Positions 1 to 7,069 of a stretch of DNA of 13,784 nt are shown piece by piece. Numbering within the stretch: the first letter of the stretch is position 1; each line of letters opens with the position of its first letter. The stretch is from positions 1 through 13,784 of the forward strand of contig JBBQRG010000074.1 in the NCBI GenBank assembly GCA_038215095.1, given 5' to 3'. The DNA comes from DATACN01 sp038215095. Its GTDB lineage: Bacteria > Actinomycetota > Thermoleophilia > Solirubrobacterales > Thermoleophilaceae. The translations under genes were made by a program, and so were the position numbers. The notes beneath the pieces were generated by a model. The model had not been told where the DNA came from. It saw nothing but the letters and a program-made list of their open reading frames with translations, and ran no database searches.

Positions 1-1129
1 GGGCGGCCAGGTTCGTGATCCGCGCCGCGCCTGGCGCCGCCGAGCCCAGCACGAACAGCGAAAAGGTCATGGTCGCCACGCCCTTCGGGCCGAACCAGGC
101 CATGAACCCCTTCTGAGCGGTGTCCACCGCACGGCTGCCCGCCAGCGCGGCGAACACGGCGATGGGACGCGCCAGCAGCAGCGTGAAGGCCACGATCGCG
201 ACCGCTGCGGCGCCGTCCGCGAACAGCTCGTGGAGCGTGAACAGCGAGCCGAACACCACGAACACGCCCAGCTTGACCAGTTCGAGCAGCTCGACCGAGC
301 GCGCTTCGAACGACTCGCGCACGTCCGGCCGCAGGATGCCGAACACGATCGACCCCGTGAACACCGCGATGAAGCCGTTCCCGTCCAGCAGCGTCGCGGT
401 GGCGTAGCACGCGAAGGCGGTGCCGAGCGCGTAGAGCGCCTTCTGCTGCGCGCCGGCGCCGGTCCCGAGACCCGTGTCGCGGGGCAGCAGGCGGGCTGCG
501 ATCACCGCCACGAGCGCGCCGAACGCGAAGCCGAGCGTGACGTCCTGGAGCACGAACCTCCACCAGACGAAGTCGTGGCCCGACTTCAGCGCGAACGTGA
601 AGGCCAGCACGGCCGGCAGGGCGAGGCCGTCGTTCAGCCCCGACTCGAGGTTCAGCGAGTGGCGCACGATCCGCGGCACGCGCGGGTTGGTGACCACCGA
701 GGACGAGAGCACCGGGTCCGTGGGCGAGAGCAGCGCACCGAGCAGGAACGATTCGGTCCACGACAGGTCCGTGAGCGCGTGCGCCGCCAGCGCCACGAGC
801 ACGCACGTAAGCGGCATGGCCAGCACGAGCTTTCGCAGCGGCAGGTGCCAAGCCGTCTGCAGCATCTCCTCCTCGACCTCGAGCCCGTCGCGGAACAGGA
901 TCACGATCAGCGCCACCACCGCGAGCGCCTCCACGAAGCCCGACGTGGGGTCGAAGTCGAGCACGCCTGCTCCCCCCTGCCCCAGCAGGAAGCCGGCCAG
1001 CACGAATACCGCGGGGAGCGAAACGAAGCTGCGCCTGGCCAGGCCGGCCAGCAGCGCCCCGACGACCAGCAGCCCCCCGAGGACGGCGAGGGGCTCGTCG
1101 AGCGCGCCGGCGGCCGCGATCGTGGGCAC
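1..1129 (-). CDS. CPA1/NhaP-type cation:proton antiporter (C-terminus cut off by window edge)
   Basis: An open minus-strand frame runs from a GTG at 1129 off the left edge, giving 376 visible residues without a stop. It is strongly hydrophobic with repeated membrane segments. Two CPA1 hallmarks are visible: SPTDP near residues 135-139 and LESGLNDG near 161-168, which contain the acidic residues (D138, D167) expected for cation/proton exchange; FGPKG near the visible end also fits the family. The protein should sit in the cytoplasmic membrane and exchange Na+ or K+ for H+; ion choice cannot be read from sequence. An in-frame stop lies at 1157-1159, so the start is GTG 1129 or TTG 1135; a weak GAGAG sits about 10 bases before the GTG. 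It is divergent from the glycoside hydrolase on the right. A C-terminal TrkA-type domain, common in this family, would lie outside the window. Confidence 0.9.
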   Translation of the reverse strand, partial: MPTIAAAGALDEPLAVLGGLLVVGALLAGLARRSFVSLPAVFVLAGFLLGQGGAGVLDFDPTSGFVEALAVVALIVILFRDGLEVEEEMLQTAWHLPLRKLVLAMPLTCVLVALAAHALTDLSWTESFLLGALLSPTDPVLSSSVVTNPRVPRIVRHSLNLESGLNDGLALPAVLAFTFALKSGHDFVWWRFVLQDVTLGFAFGALVAVIAARLLPRDTGLGTGAGAQQKALYALGTAFACYATATLLDGNGFIAVFTGSIVFGILRPDVRESFEARSVELLELVKLGVFVVFGSLFTLHELFADGAAAVAIVAFTLLLARPIAVFAALAGSRAVDTAQKGFMAWFGPKGVATMTFSLFVLGSAAPGAARITNLAA

Positions 1130-1218
1130 ACCCAACAGGCTCTCAGACGCCGGGGCCTATCGTGGGTCGCTTCATGCTCGCCGCAACTTCACGCGCCATG
1201 CGGTGCTTCGAGCGGGAG
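1130..1218. promoter_or_regulatory. divergent intergenic region, likely holds both promoters
   Basis: This is the only non-coding space between two divergent genes, the antiporter (minus) and the glycoside hydrolase (plus), so both promoters should be here or just inside the gene ends. I see no convincing -35/-10 pair or strong Shine-Dalgarno sequence. Part of it may be coding if the hydrolase starts at GTG 1162, ATG 1174 or ATG 1198 rather than ATG 1219. Confidence 0.35.
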
Positions 1219-3120
1219 ATGACCCGCTTCAGCGCGGCCTTCGCGCTCGCGTGCGCGACCGTGCTTGCAGTCGCCTCCGCCGCCGGGGCGGCGGCGATGC
1301 CTCACGCCAGGACGATCGACGGCGGCTGGCAGGTGCGCGACCAGGTGAACGATCCCTCGGCGCCCCAACAGGCTCCGCCCGACGAGAGCGGCGGCGAGGG
1401 CGAGGCGCCGTCGGCGCCGAACATCGGGCCGACCCAGGACCCGAGCCAGAACTTCAGCTTCCACAGCACCACCGTGCCGAGCGTGTTCGAATCCTCGCCC
1501 AGCGCGAGCCTCTACCCCGGCGAGGTGCAGCGCTACCGGCTGCGCTTCCGCGGCCCGCCCACGCCGCGCGGCTTCAGCTGGCTGGTGTCGTTCGAGGAGG
1601 TGCGCCGCGCCGCGGGTGTGTACCTGAACGGCAAGCTGCTCGGCCGCAACCTGGACCCCTACACGCCATTCGCCTACGGGGCCAAGGGCCTGAAGCCGGG
1701 ACAGATGAACGAGCTGTTCGTGGTGGTGGACAGCCGCAAGGACCCGCGCCTCCCCGAGGGCTGGTGGAACTGGGGCGGGATCGTGCGGCCGGTGCACCTC
1801 GTGCCCGTCGGCCCGGCCTACCTGGAGGGCCTCGGCACGATGTCCAAGGTGAGCTGCAAGCGGCCGGGCAGGAGCTGCAAGGCGTCGCTGCTCCTGGACG
1901 GCACGCTGCAGCGCCGCGCCGGGCGGGCCATCAACCCGGTGCTCGACGTCCGCCTGCGCGCGCCGAGCGGGCGCACGATCACCAAGCGGCTGAAGCTCGG
2001 CCGGCAGCGCGGCAAGAGCCGCCGCGTGCGCCAGACCGTGAAGGTGCCGGCGCCGCAGCTGTGGTCGCCTGAGAACCCGCAGCTCTACAAGGCCCGCTTC
2101 ACGCTCCGCGACGGCGGGCAGGTGCAGCAGGTCGTGAACAGGCAGGTCGGCCTGCGCTCAGTGACCGTGAAGCACGGCCGGCTCTACCTGAACAACCGCC
2201 GCATCAACCTGCGCGGCGCGTCCATCCACGAGGACATGCCGGGCCACGGCGCGGCCCTGACGTCCGACGACATGGACCGCATCGTGTCCGACCTGAAGGA
2301 CCTCGGCGCGAACATCACGCGCGCGCACTACCTGCTGAACGACCGGCTGCTGGCGCGCTTCGACCGCGCCGGGATCATGGTCTGGAACGAGGCGCCGATC
2401 TGGCAGCGGGACCGCCTGCTGCGCTACCCGTCGCAGCGCCGGCGCGCGTGGCTGACCGTGCGCCGCACGGTGAAGGCCGGCCGCGACCACCCGTCCGTGA
2501 TCACCCACTCGGTGGCGAACGAGCTGTCGTTCACTCCCGACCGGTACCCCGGCACGCGCAGGTTCCTGGTTGACGCGTCCAAGTACGCGCGCGACCTAGA
2601 CCCGACGCTGCCCATCGCGGTCGACACAAAGGGCCGGTTGGGCGACCCAGAGCAGGCGACCTACCAGCACTTCGACATCCTCGGGCTGAACCAGTACTTC
2701 GGCTGGTATTCCTGGGTCTCGAACTTCGACGACCTCGCCCCCTTCCTGGATGACGTGCACCAGACCTATCCCGACAAGGCGCTGGTGATGACCGAATTCG
2801 GCGCCGAGGGCCGCGAGGAGCTGGCCGACGCGCCTATCGACAAGAAGGGCGGCTACGCGTTGCAGGCCATGCACGCCGGCCGCACGCTCGACGTCGTGGA
2901 CCGCACCCCCTACCTCTCCGGCGCGATCTACTGGACCATGCGCGAGTTCCTGATCTACCCCGGCTGGACCGGCGGCGCGGGCCGCCGCGCGCCCCAGTAC
3001 GAGCCGAACACCATGCACCAGAAGGGCCTGCTCACCTACGAGGGCGCGAAGAAGCCCGCGTGGCAGGTCGTGCACGACGACTACGCGCGAACTCCTCTGT
3101 ACTCGCAGGCCCGCCGCTAG
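1219..3120 (+). CDS. secreted glycoside hydrolase family 2 protein (beta-galactosidase/beta-glucuronidase-like)
   Basis: A 633-residue protein with an N-terminal Sec-type signal peptide (MTR, then an Ala-rich hydrophobic stretch ending near AGAAA; no lipobox Cys). The GH2 order is visible: a jelly-roll sugar-binding domain (about residues 80-200), an Ig-like domain (about 210-315) and a TIM barrel from about 330. In the barrel, VANE carries the putative acid/base Glu435 and MTEFG the putative nucleophile Glu526, the two catalytic glutamates of GH2 retaining enzymes. The end (HQKGLLTYEGAKKPAW) is also typical. It should cleave terminal beta-linked sugars from glycans outside the cytoplasm; galactoside, glucuronide and mannoside specificity cannot be separated here. 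The start is uncertain: GTG 1162, ATG 1174 and ATG 1198 are in frame, none has a good ribosome site, and ATG 1219 gives the cleanest signal peptide. Its stop shares bases with that of the convergent gene. Confidence 0.88.
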   Translation: MTRFSAAFALACATVLAVASAAGAAAMPHARTIDGGWQVRDQVNDPSAPQQAPPDESGGEGEAPSAPNIGPTQDPSQNFSFHSTTVPSVFESSPSASLYPGEVQRYRLRFRGPPTPRGFSWLVSFEEVRRAAGVYLNGKLLGRNLDPYTPFAYGAKGLKPGQMNELFVVVDSRKDPRLPEGWWNWGGIVRPVHLVPVGPAYLEGLGTMSKVSCKRPGRSCKASLLLDGTLQRRAGRAINPVLDVRLRAPSGRTITKRLKLGRQRGKSRRVRQTVKVPAPQLWSPENPQLYKARFTLRDGGQVQQVVNRQVGLRSVTVKHGRLYLNNRRINLRGASIHEDMPGHGAALTSDDMDRIVSDLKDLGANITRAHYLLNDRLLARFDRAGIMVWNEAPIWQRDRLLRYPSQRRRAWLTVRRTVKAGRDHPSVITHSVANELSFTPDRYPGTRRFLVDASKYARDLDPTLPIAVDTKGRLGDPEQATYQHFDILGLNQYFGWYSWVSNFDDLAPFLDDVHQTYPDKALVMTEFGAEGREELADAPIDKKGGYALQAMHAGRTLDVVDRTPYLSGAIYWTMREFLIYPGWTGGAGRRAPQYEPNTMHQKGLLTYEGAKKPAWQVVHDDYARTPLYSQARR

Positions 3121-4760
3121 GGCTCGAAGAGCGCGTCGGGCTCGACGCCCACCTCCAGCAGGAACGGCTCCGTGCTGGACTCGAGGCGCGGCACCAGCTC
3201 GTCGAGCTGAGCGAGCAGCGCACCGTGGTCCTCCACGCGCCTGGCGGGGCAGCCCAGCGAGTGCGCCATGGCCGCCACCTGGATCGCCTCGAAGGCGGGC
3301 CACGGCCCGGGTCTGCCGGTGCGCTCCGCCAGCCGGTCCATGACCGCGTAGCGCCCGTTGGCGAGCACCACGAACAGGGCTCCGACGCGGTAGTGGGCCG
3401 CGCTCCAGAGCGACTGGATCGCGTAGAGCGAGGAGCCGTCGCCCACAACCGCCACCACCGGGCGCCCGGGTAGCGCCATCCGCACTCCGATCGCAGCAGG
3501 CAGCGCGAAGCCGAGGCCGCCCATCGCGGCGCTCAAGAAGCCCAGCGGCTCGCGAGCGGGCATGCGCGCGTGCAGCTCCGGGCGGCTGGACGGCGTCTCC
3601 TCCACGACCACGACGTCGCGGGGGAGCCGGGCGGCGAGCGCGTCGAGCACGTGGGCGGCGCGCAGCGGGCTGCCCGCCGTGGGAGCGCCGACCGCGCCGG
3701 GCGTCGGGCTCGAGTCGAGTGCACCGGGCTCGGGGGCGCGTCGCGCCACCCGCTCGGCCAGCGCCCGGCAGGTGGCCGCCGGGTCGGCGAGCAGGGTCAG
3801 CTCGGTGGGGCCGCGGTGGGCCTCGGCGCCGTCGTCGGTCACGAGCGCCACGCGCGCGCCCGGAGGCGTCAGCGGGCCGTCCTCGTATGGGTACTGGCGA
3901 AAGACCGGAGCGCCGACCACGAGGATGGCGTCGTGCGAGCCGAGCACGCGCCTGAGGCGGCCCCGGGCGGCCGGCAGGTGGCCGGCGAACAGGGGGTGGT
4001 CCTGGGGGAAGCCGGCGCGGGCGCCGAAGGGCTCCTGCCAGACGGGGCAGGAGAGCCGCTCGGCCAACTCCACGAGGGCGCTCCAGCAATCCGGGCTGTC
4101 CGCACCGGCCCCGACGACGAGCACGGGCGACTCGGCCCCGTCCACGAGCGCGGCGAGTTCGGCGACCGCCTCAGGGGCCGGCCGGCGCGACTCCACCAGC
4201 CGCGCCGGGCCGAGCAGCTCGTGCGGCTCGGGGGCCGGGGCCAGCCAGTCGTCCATGGGCACGACCACGATCGCCGGACCGCGCTCGGTGCGGGCCTCGT
4301 GGTACGCGCGCACGATCGCGCCGGGCACGTCCTGGGCCCGTGCCGGCTGGTCCACCCAGACCGGGTAGTCGCCGGCCAGGCCGTCGAGCCGGCCGGCCAG
4401 GAAGGGCTCCTGGGCCAGATGACGGCGATCCTGCTGGCCGATCACGACCAGCAGCGGAGCGCGGTTCACGCGCGCGGTCGCGAGCGCCCCGACCGCGTTG
4501 CCCAGCCCGGCCGTGGTGTGCAGCAGCACGAAGGCCGGCTCGCGGCTTCCGATCGCGTAGCCGCTGGCCATGCCGACGACCGAGGCCTCGTGGAGGCCCA
4601 GCACGAACTCGAGGTCGTCGGGGAGGCCGGCCAGCAGCGGCACCTCGGTGGAGCCCGGGTTCGAGAAGATCTTCGTCAGGCCGAGGTTGCGCAGCGCGTC
4701 GAACGCCGCGTCGCGGACGCTCGCCCGCTCGGAGTCACTTGGCGTTTTCGGGCCGCTCAC
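3117..4760 (-). CDS. benzoylformate decarboxylase-like thiamine diphosphate enzyme
   Basis: A 547-residue protein with the three ThDP-enzyme domains: PYR/N-terminal (about 13-125), middle (about 195-330) and PP/C-terminal (about 390-540). It resembles Pseudomonas putida benzoylformate decarboxylase (MdlC) throughout, as recalled: NPGSTE with Ser37 (equivalent to Ser26), HEASVVG with the cofactor-activating Glu58, LLHTTAG with His81 (equivalent to His70), GQQ near 108-110, GGLGFALPAAIG, and the ThDP/Mg motif GDGS (440-443) ending at Asn468. The expected reaction is non-oxidative decarboxylation of an aromatic 2-oxo acid in the cytoplasm. One catalytic position differs: in GAPVF plus the next five residues, Tyr290 stands where BFD has His281, so substrate or reaction may differ. 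The start is GTG 4760, after an in-frame region lacking a better start; an ATG at 4783 is out of frame. It appears to be transcribed alone. The 4761-4969 spacer upstream shows no gene I can support. Confidence 0.85.
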   Translation of the reverse strand: MSGPKTPSDSERASVRDAAFDALRNLGLTKIFSNPGSTEVPLLAGLPDDLEFVLGLHEASVVGMASGYAIGSREPAFVLLHTTAGLGNAVGALATARVNRAPLLVVIGQQDRRHLAQEPFLAGRLDGLAGDYPVWVDQPARAQDVPGAIVRAYHEARTERGPAIVVVPMDDWLAPAPEPHELLGPARLVESRRPAPEAVAELAALVDGAESPVLVVGAGADSPDCWSALVELAERLSCPVWQEPFGARAGFPQDHPLFAGHLPAARGRLRRVLGSHDAILVVGAPVFRQYPYEDGPLTPPGARVALVTDDGAEAHRGPTELTLLADPAATCRALAERVARRAPEPGALDSSPTPGAVGAPTAGSPLRAAHVLDALAARLPRDVVVVEETPSSRPELHARMPAREPLGFLSAAMGGLGFALPAAIGVRMALPGRPVVAVVGDGSSLYAIQSLWSAAHYRVGALFVVLANGRYAVMDRLAERTGRPGPWPAFEAIQVAAMAHSLGCPARRVEDHGALLAQLDELVPRLESSTEPFLLEVGVEPDALFEP

Positions 4761-4969
4761 TCGGCGCGGGATTCTCGTGCATGGCCGAGCCTAGCGAGCC
4801 GTGGTCGCGCGCAGCAGCGGCGATCAGTGCCTCAGCCTCGCGCCCCTGCTCCTCCCTCGGAGCCCGCCGCGTACTCGATCAGCCGGTCGCCCGGCTCGAT
4901 CGACGGCACCCGCGGGAACATCGATACCTGGCCGTAGTCGCCCACCTCAGCCAGTAGGCCAGGCCGCGC

Positions 4970-6112
4970 CTAGACCCCCAGCTCCTCGGACGCCATCCGC
5001 GCGCCCTCGACCCGGTTCTTGATCTTCTGCATCGCGATGTCGCGCGCGAAGTCCGGCGAGCCGTGCTTGGGCTTCTCGTCGCGGCTGAACGGCGAGAAGC
5101 CGCAGTCGTCGGTGGCGCCCAGGCGCTCGACCGGGATGTACTTGGCCGCGGTCACCAGGCGGTCGCGCACCTCCTCGGGGCTCTCGACCTCCGGGTCGAG
5201 CGGGTTGATCACGCCGATGAAGCAGACCTGCGGCACGCCGTCGGCGTCGTCGCGGCTGTTCTCCCCGACGAGCTTGTAGACGCTCTCCTTGTCGTCCTCG
5301 CTGGCGCACTGGATCAGGAAGTAGCCCGCGTTCAGCTGGAACATCTTCGTGAGCAGTTTCTCGTAGGGCACTTCCTTCGAGTGCACGGAGTCGTTGTCGC
5401 CGCCGGGGCAGGTGTGGATCCCGATGTTCTTGCGCTCCTCGGCCGAGAAGCGCTCCAGCACGCGGTTGTTCAGGTCGATGAACTCCTGCAGCATGTCCTT
5501 GCCGGTCCAGGGGTTGCGAGAGTCGTTCTTGTTGGCCAGGCGGCCCTCGGTGAAGTCGATCGACACGCGCTCGGCGCCCGCCGCGAATGCCTGGCGTATG
5601 TCCTTCTCCACCTCGTCCACGACGTCGCTCAGGAACTCGTCGCGCGGGTAGCCCTCGAGCTCCTCGTCGAGCGGGTAGAGGAGCATCATCATCGAGGCCG
5701 AGATCACCGCCTGCTTGACAGGGTTCGAGGCGATCTGCTTGTTCTTCTCGACGAACTCCGAGGCGAAGGTCTTGTAGCGGAAGGGGCCTCCGGTGAGGCG
5801 CGGCAACTGGCGGTGGTGGCCGTCGTCGAAGATGGCGAAGAACTGACCGTCGCCGGCGAGGTTGTCCGCGAGGCCGGTGCCGGCCAGCGTGTCGGTGATC
5901 GGGTAGGTGGCGAAGCTCGACTCGCGCTGCTCGCCATCGGTCACGTAGGTCTCGCCCGTCTGCTCCAGGCGCTTGATCGAATCCTCCGCGGCCTGGTCCT
6001 GGAGCTTCTGAAGATCCTCGAACGTGATCTTCCCGTCATCGAGATCCTGATACGCCTCCTGCAGCTTCATTGGCCTCGGCAGAGACCCCACCAGCTCAGT
6101 CGGGATCGGCAT
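4970..6112 (-). CDS. MetE-like cobalamin-independent methyltransferase (methionine synthase II family)
   Basis: A 380-residue single-barrel protein of the MetE C-terminal/UROD-like superfamily, about half the length of full MetE. It opens with PIPTELVGSLPRP, like the start of the MetE catalytic domain. Putative zinc ligands are His233 and Cys235 in IHTCPGGD and Cys337 in TDDCGFSPF. The usual MetE zinc Glu position aligns by eye with Gln268 in LIQCASEDD, so the metal site or substrate may differ. By family it moves a methyl group to a thiol (homocysteine in methionine synthase), but the acceptor here is unproven. The start is ATG 6112, with AGGAG (6120-6124) 7 bases upstream; GTG 6127 would add five residues and bury that ribosome site. 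It lies 45 bases after the anti-sigma gene and is probably co-transcribed with the sigma pair, or directed by that sigma factor. Confidence 0.82.
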   Translation of the reverse strand: MPIPTELVGSLPRPMKLQEAYQDLDDGKITFEDLQKLQDQAAEDSIKRLEQTGETYVTDGEQRESSFATYPITDTLAGTGLADNLAGDGQFFAIFDDGHHRQLPRLTGGPFRYKTFASEFVEKNKQIASNPVKQAVISASMMMLLYPLDEELEGYPRDEFLSDVVDEVEKDIRQAFAAGAERVSIDFTEGRLANKNDSRNPWTGKDMLQEFIDLNNRVLERFSAEERKNIGIHTCPGGDNDSVHSKEVPYEKLLTKMFQLNAGYFLIQCASEDDKESVYKLVGENSRDDADGVPQVCFIGVINPLDPEVESPEEVRDRLVTAAKYIPVERLGATDDCGFSPFSRDEKPKHGSPDFARDIAMQKIKNRVEGARMASEELGV

Positions 6113-6118
6113 CTGTGC

Positions 6119-6124
6119 TCTCCT
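6119..6124 (-). promoter_or_regulatory. ribosome binding site deciding the start of the MetE-like gene
   Basis: On the minus strand this reads AGGAGA. Its AGGAG core lies 7 bases before ATG 6112. This spacing favours ATG 6112 over the in-frame GTG at 6127. Confidence 0.7.
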
Positions 6125-6157
6125 CACTCGGGTTCGAGCGAGGCTATCTGAAAGCGC

Positions 6158-6364
6158 TCAGCCCGCCAGCTCGCGCAGGCTCTCGTACTCCTCGCGGCAG
6201 GCGGGGCAGCCCTCCAGATGCGGGCGCATGCCCGGGACCGCCTCGTCCGCGGCGGATCCGCGCAGCTCCAGGTCGACGTACTCGTCGAGCTTGTCGAAGC
6301 ACTCGTCGCAGAGCAGCTCCGGCGCTTTCGGGCCCAGCAGTCGCTTGATCCTCTCGTCAGACAT
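6158..6364 (-). CDS. small zinc-finger anti-sigma factor
   Basis: A 68-residue acidic protein. It has CDECFDKLDEYVDLEL (19-34) and, after a short linker, His49-x3-Cys53-x2-Cys56 (HLEGCPAC), the zinc-binding pattern of ZAS anti-sigma domains. There is no membrane segment after it, so it should be a soluble cytoplasmic inhibitor like RsrA rather than a membrane anti-sigma factor. Its ATG overlaps the last 8 bases of the sigma gene (6357-6364), which implies translational coupling and a 1:1 partnership. By family, loss of zinc or thiol oxidation could release the sigma factor. The extra Cys19/Cys22 pair could take part in this, but the signal is not visible from sequence. Confidence 0.85.
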   Translation of the reverse strand: MSDERIKRLLGPKAPELLCDECFDKLDEYVDLELRGSAADEAVPGMRPHLEGCPACREEYESLRELAG

Positions 6365-7016
6365 CGAAGCCTCTCTCGGTCAGGGCCGCGCGCAGCTTCT
6401 TGCGCGCATCGTGAAGCGTCTTGTAGAGCGCCCCGCGGGTGGTGCCGAGGCGCTCGACCAGCACGTCGATGGGCACGCCGTCCACGGCCAGGGACACGAG
6501 GACCTGGCGCTGGTGGGGCGTCAGGTCCGCGCCGATGCTGTCGGACACCGCGTGCAGCAGCTCGGCCCGCTCGGCGTGCGACTCGGGGCCGCCCCTGGCC
6601 GGCTCGGCCAGCCGGGTCCAGCTGTCTGAGTCGAGCACCACCTCGCGCTCCTGCCAGGCGCGGCGACGCAGCCTGACGCCGGCCTCCAGCAGCGCGAACT
6701 TGTACGCCCAGGTGGTGAAGCGGCTGGCGCCCCGGAACGTGTGGAGCTTCGCGAGCACGGCGACCAGGGCGTCGTCGGCGGCCTGGTTGGCCACGTCCTC
6801 GAGCCGCTCGCCGCGAACGTGGCTGAGGCCGGCGCGCCGCCGCGAGACCTCGAAGCGCGCGGCTCGAAGCAGCAGCGCGTGCAGGGCCTCGATGGCCTGG
6901 TCGCGCCCGCCGGCGCCCACGGCGAGGCCGTCGAGCCACGCCTGCGTGCTGCTGCTGGCCGTGAGCGGCATGCGCGGCGCGAACGTAGCACCGCGGACCG
7001 CGGTCATTGCCTCCAT
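6357..7016 (-). CDS. ECF-family RNA polymerase sigma factor
   Basis: A 219-residue sigma-70 family protein with only regions 2 and 4. Sigma2 spans about 40-118, including FRGASRFTTWAYKFALLEAG, a region 2.3/2.4-type promoter-melting and -10 recognition segment. Sigma4 spans about 150-212, with a helix-turn-helix around GVPIDVLVERLGTTRGALYK (180-199). It would direct RNA polymerase to a small regulon under control of the zinc-finger protein encoded by the overlapping next gene. The start chosen is ATG 7016, the first start after an in-frame TAA; ATG 7007 is also possible and is preceded very closely by GGAGG. The MetE-like gene downstream is a candidate target or passenger. Confidence 0.88.
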   Translation of the reverse strand: MEAMTAVRGATFAPRMPLTASSSTQAWLDGLAVGAGGRDQAIEALHALLLRAARFEVSRRRAGLSHVRGERLEDVANQAADDALVAVLAKLHTFRGASRFTTWAYKFALLEAGVRLRRRAWQEREVVLDSDSWTRLAEPARGGPESHAERAELLHAVSDSIGADLTPHQRQVLVSLAVDGVPIDVLVERLGTTRGALYKTLHDARKKLRAALTERGFDV

Positions 7017-7069
7017 ACCTACTTGGCGACGCCGGAGCCGGATCTCTTACGGGATAAGCCGACTCGGGC
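7017..7069 (-). promoter_or_regulatory. probable promoter region of the sigma/anti-sigma operon
   Basis: This 53-base gap between the NhaA fusion stop and the sigma start is the only space for a promoter of the sigma operon. On the minus strand it contains CCCGTAAGAGATCC, then after a short GC-rich spacer GGCGTCG close to the start codon. CGTC is a common -10 core for ECF sigma factors, so autoregulation is plausible, with an almost leaderless transcript. The -35 assignment is a guess. Confidence 0.35.

Noticed and set aside
474..2072. A 532-codon plus-strand frame covering the antiporter region and the start of the glycoside hydrolase.
   Set aside because: Antisense to the antiporter, then out of frame with the hydrolase. 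Composition is Ser/Arg/Ala-rich with no domain.
4832..4945. A 37-codon minus-strand frame (GTG start) in the spacer between the decarboxylase-like and MetE-like genes, with a protein-like stretch RVPSIEPGDRLIEYA.
   Set aside because: Too short, no ribosome site, no recognisable family. It could be a relic of a lost gene but nothing supports that; the rest of 4761-4969 shows no gene either.
5063..6151. A 362-codon plus-strand frame opposite the MetE-like gene.
   Set aside because: Shadow frame rich in Val, Leu, Arg and His with no family signature; the minus-strand gene has conserved motifs and a ribosome site.
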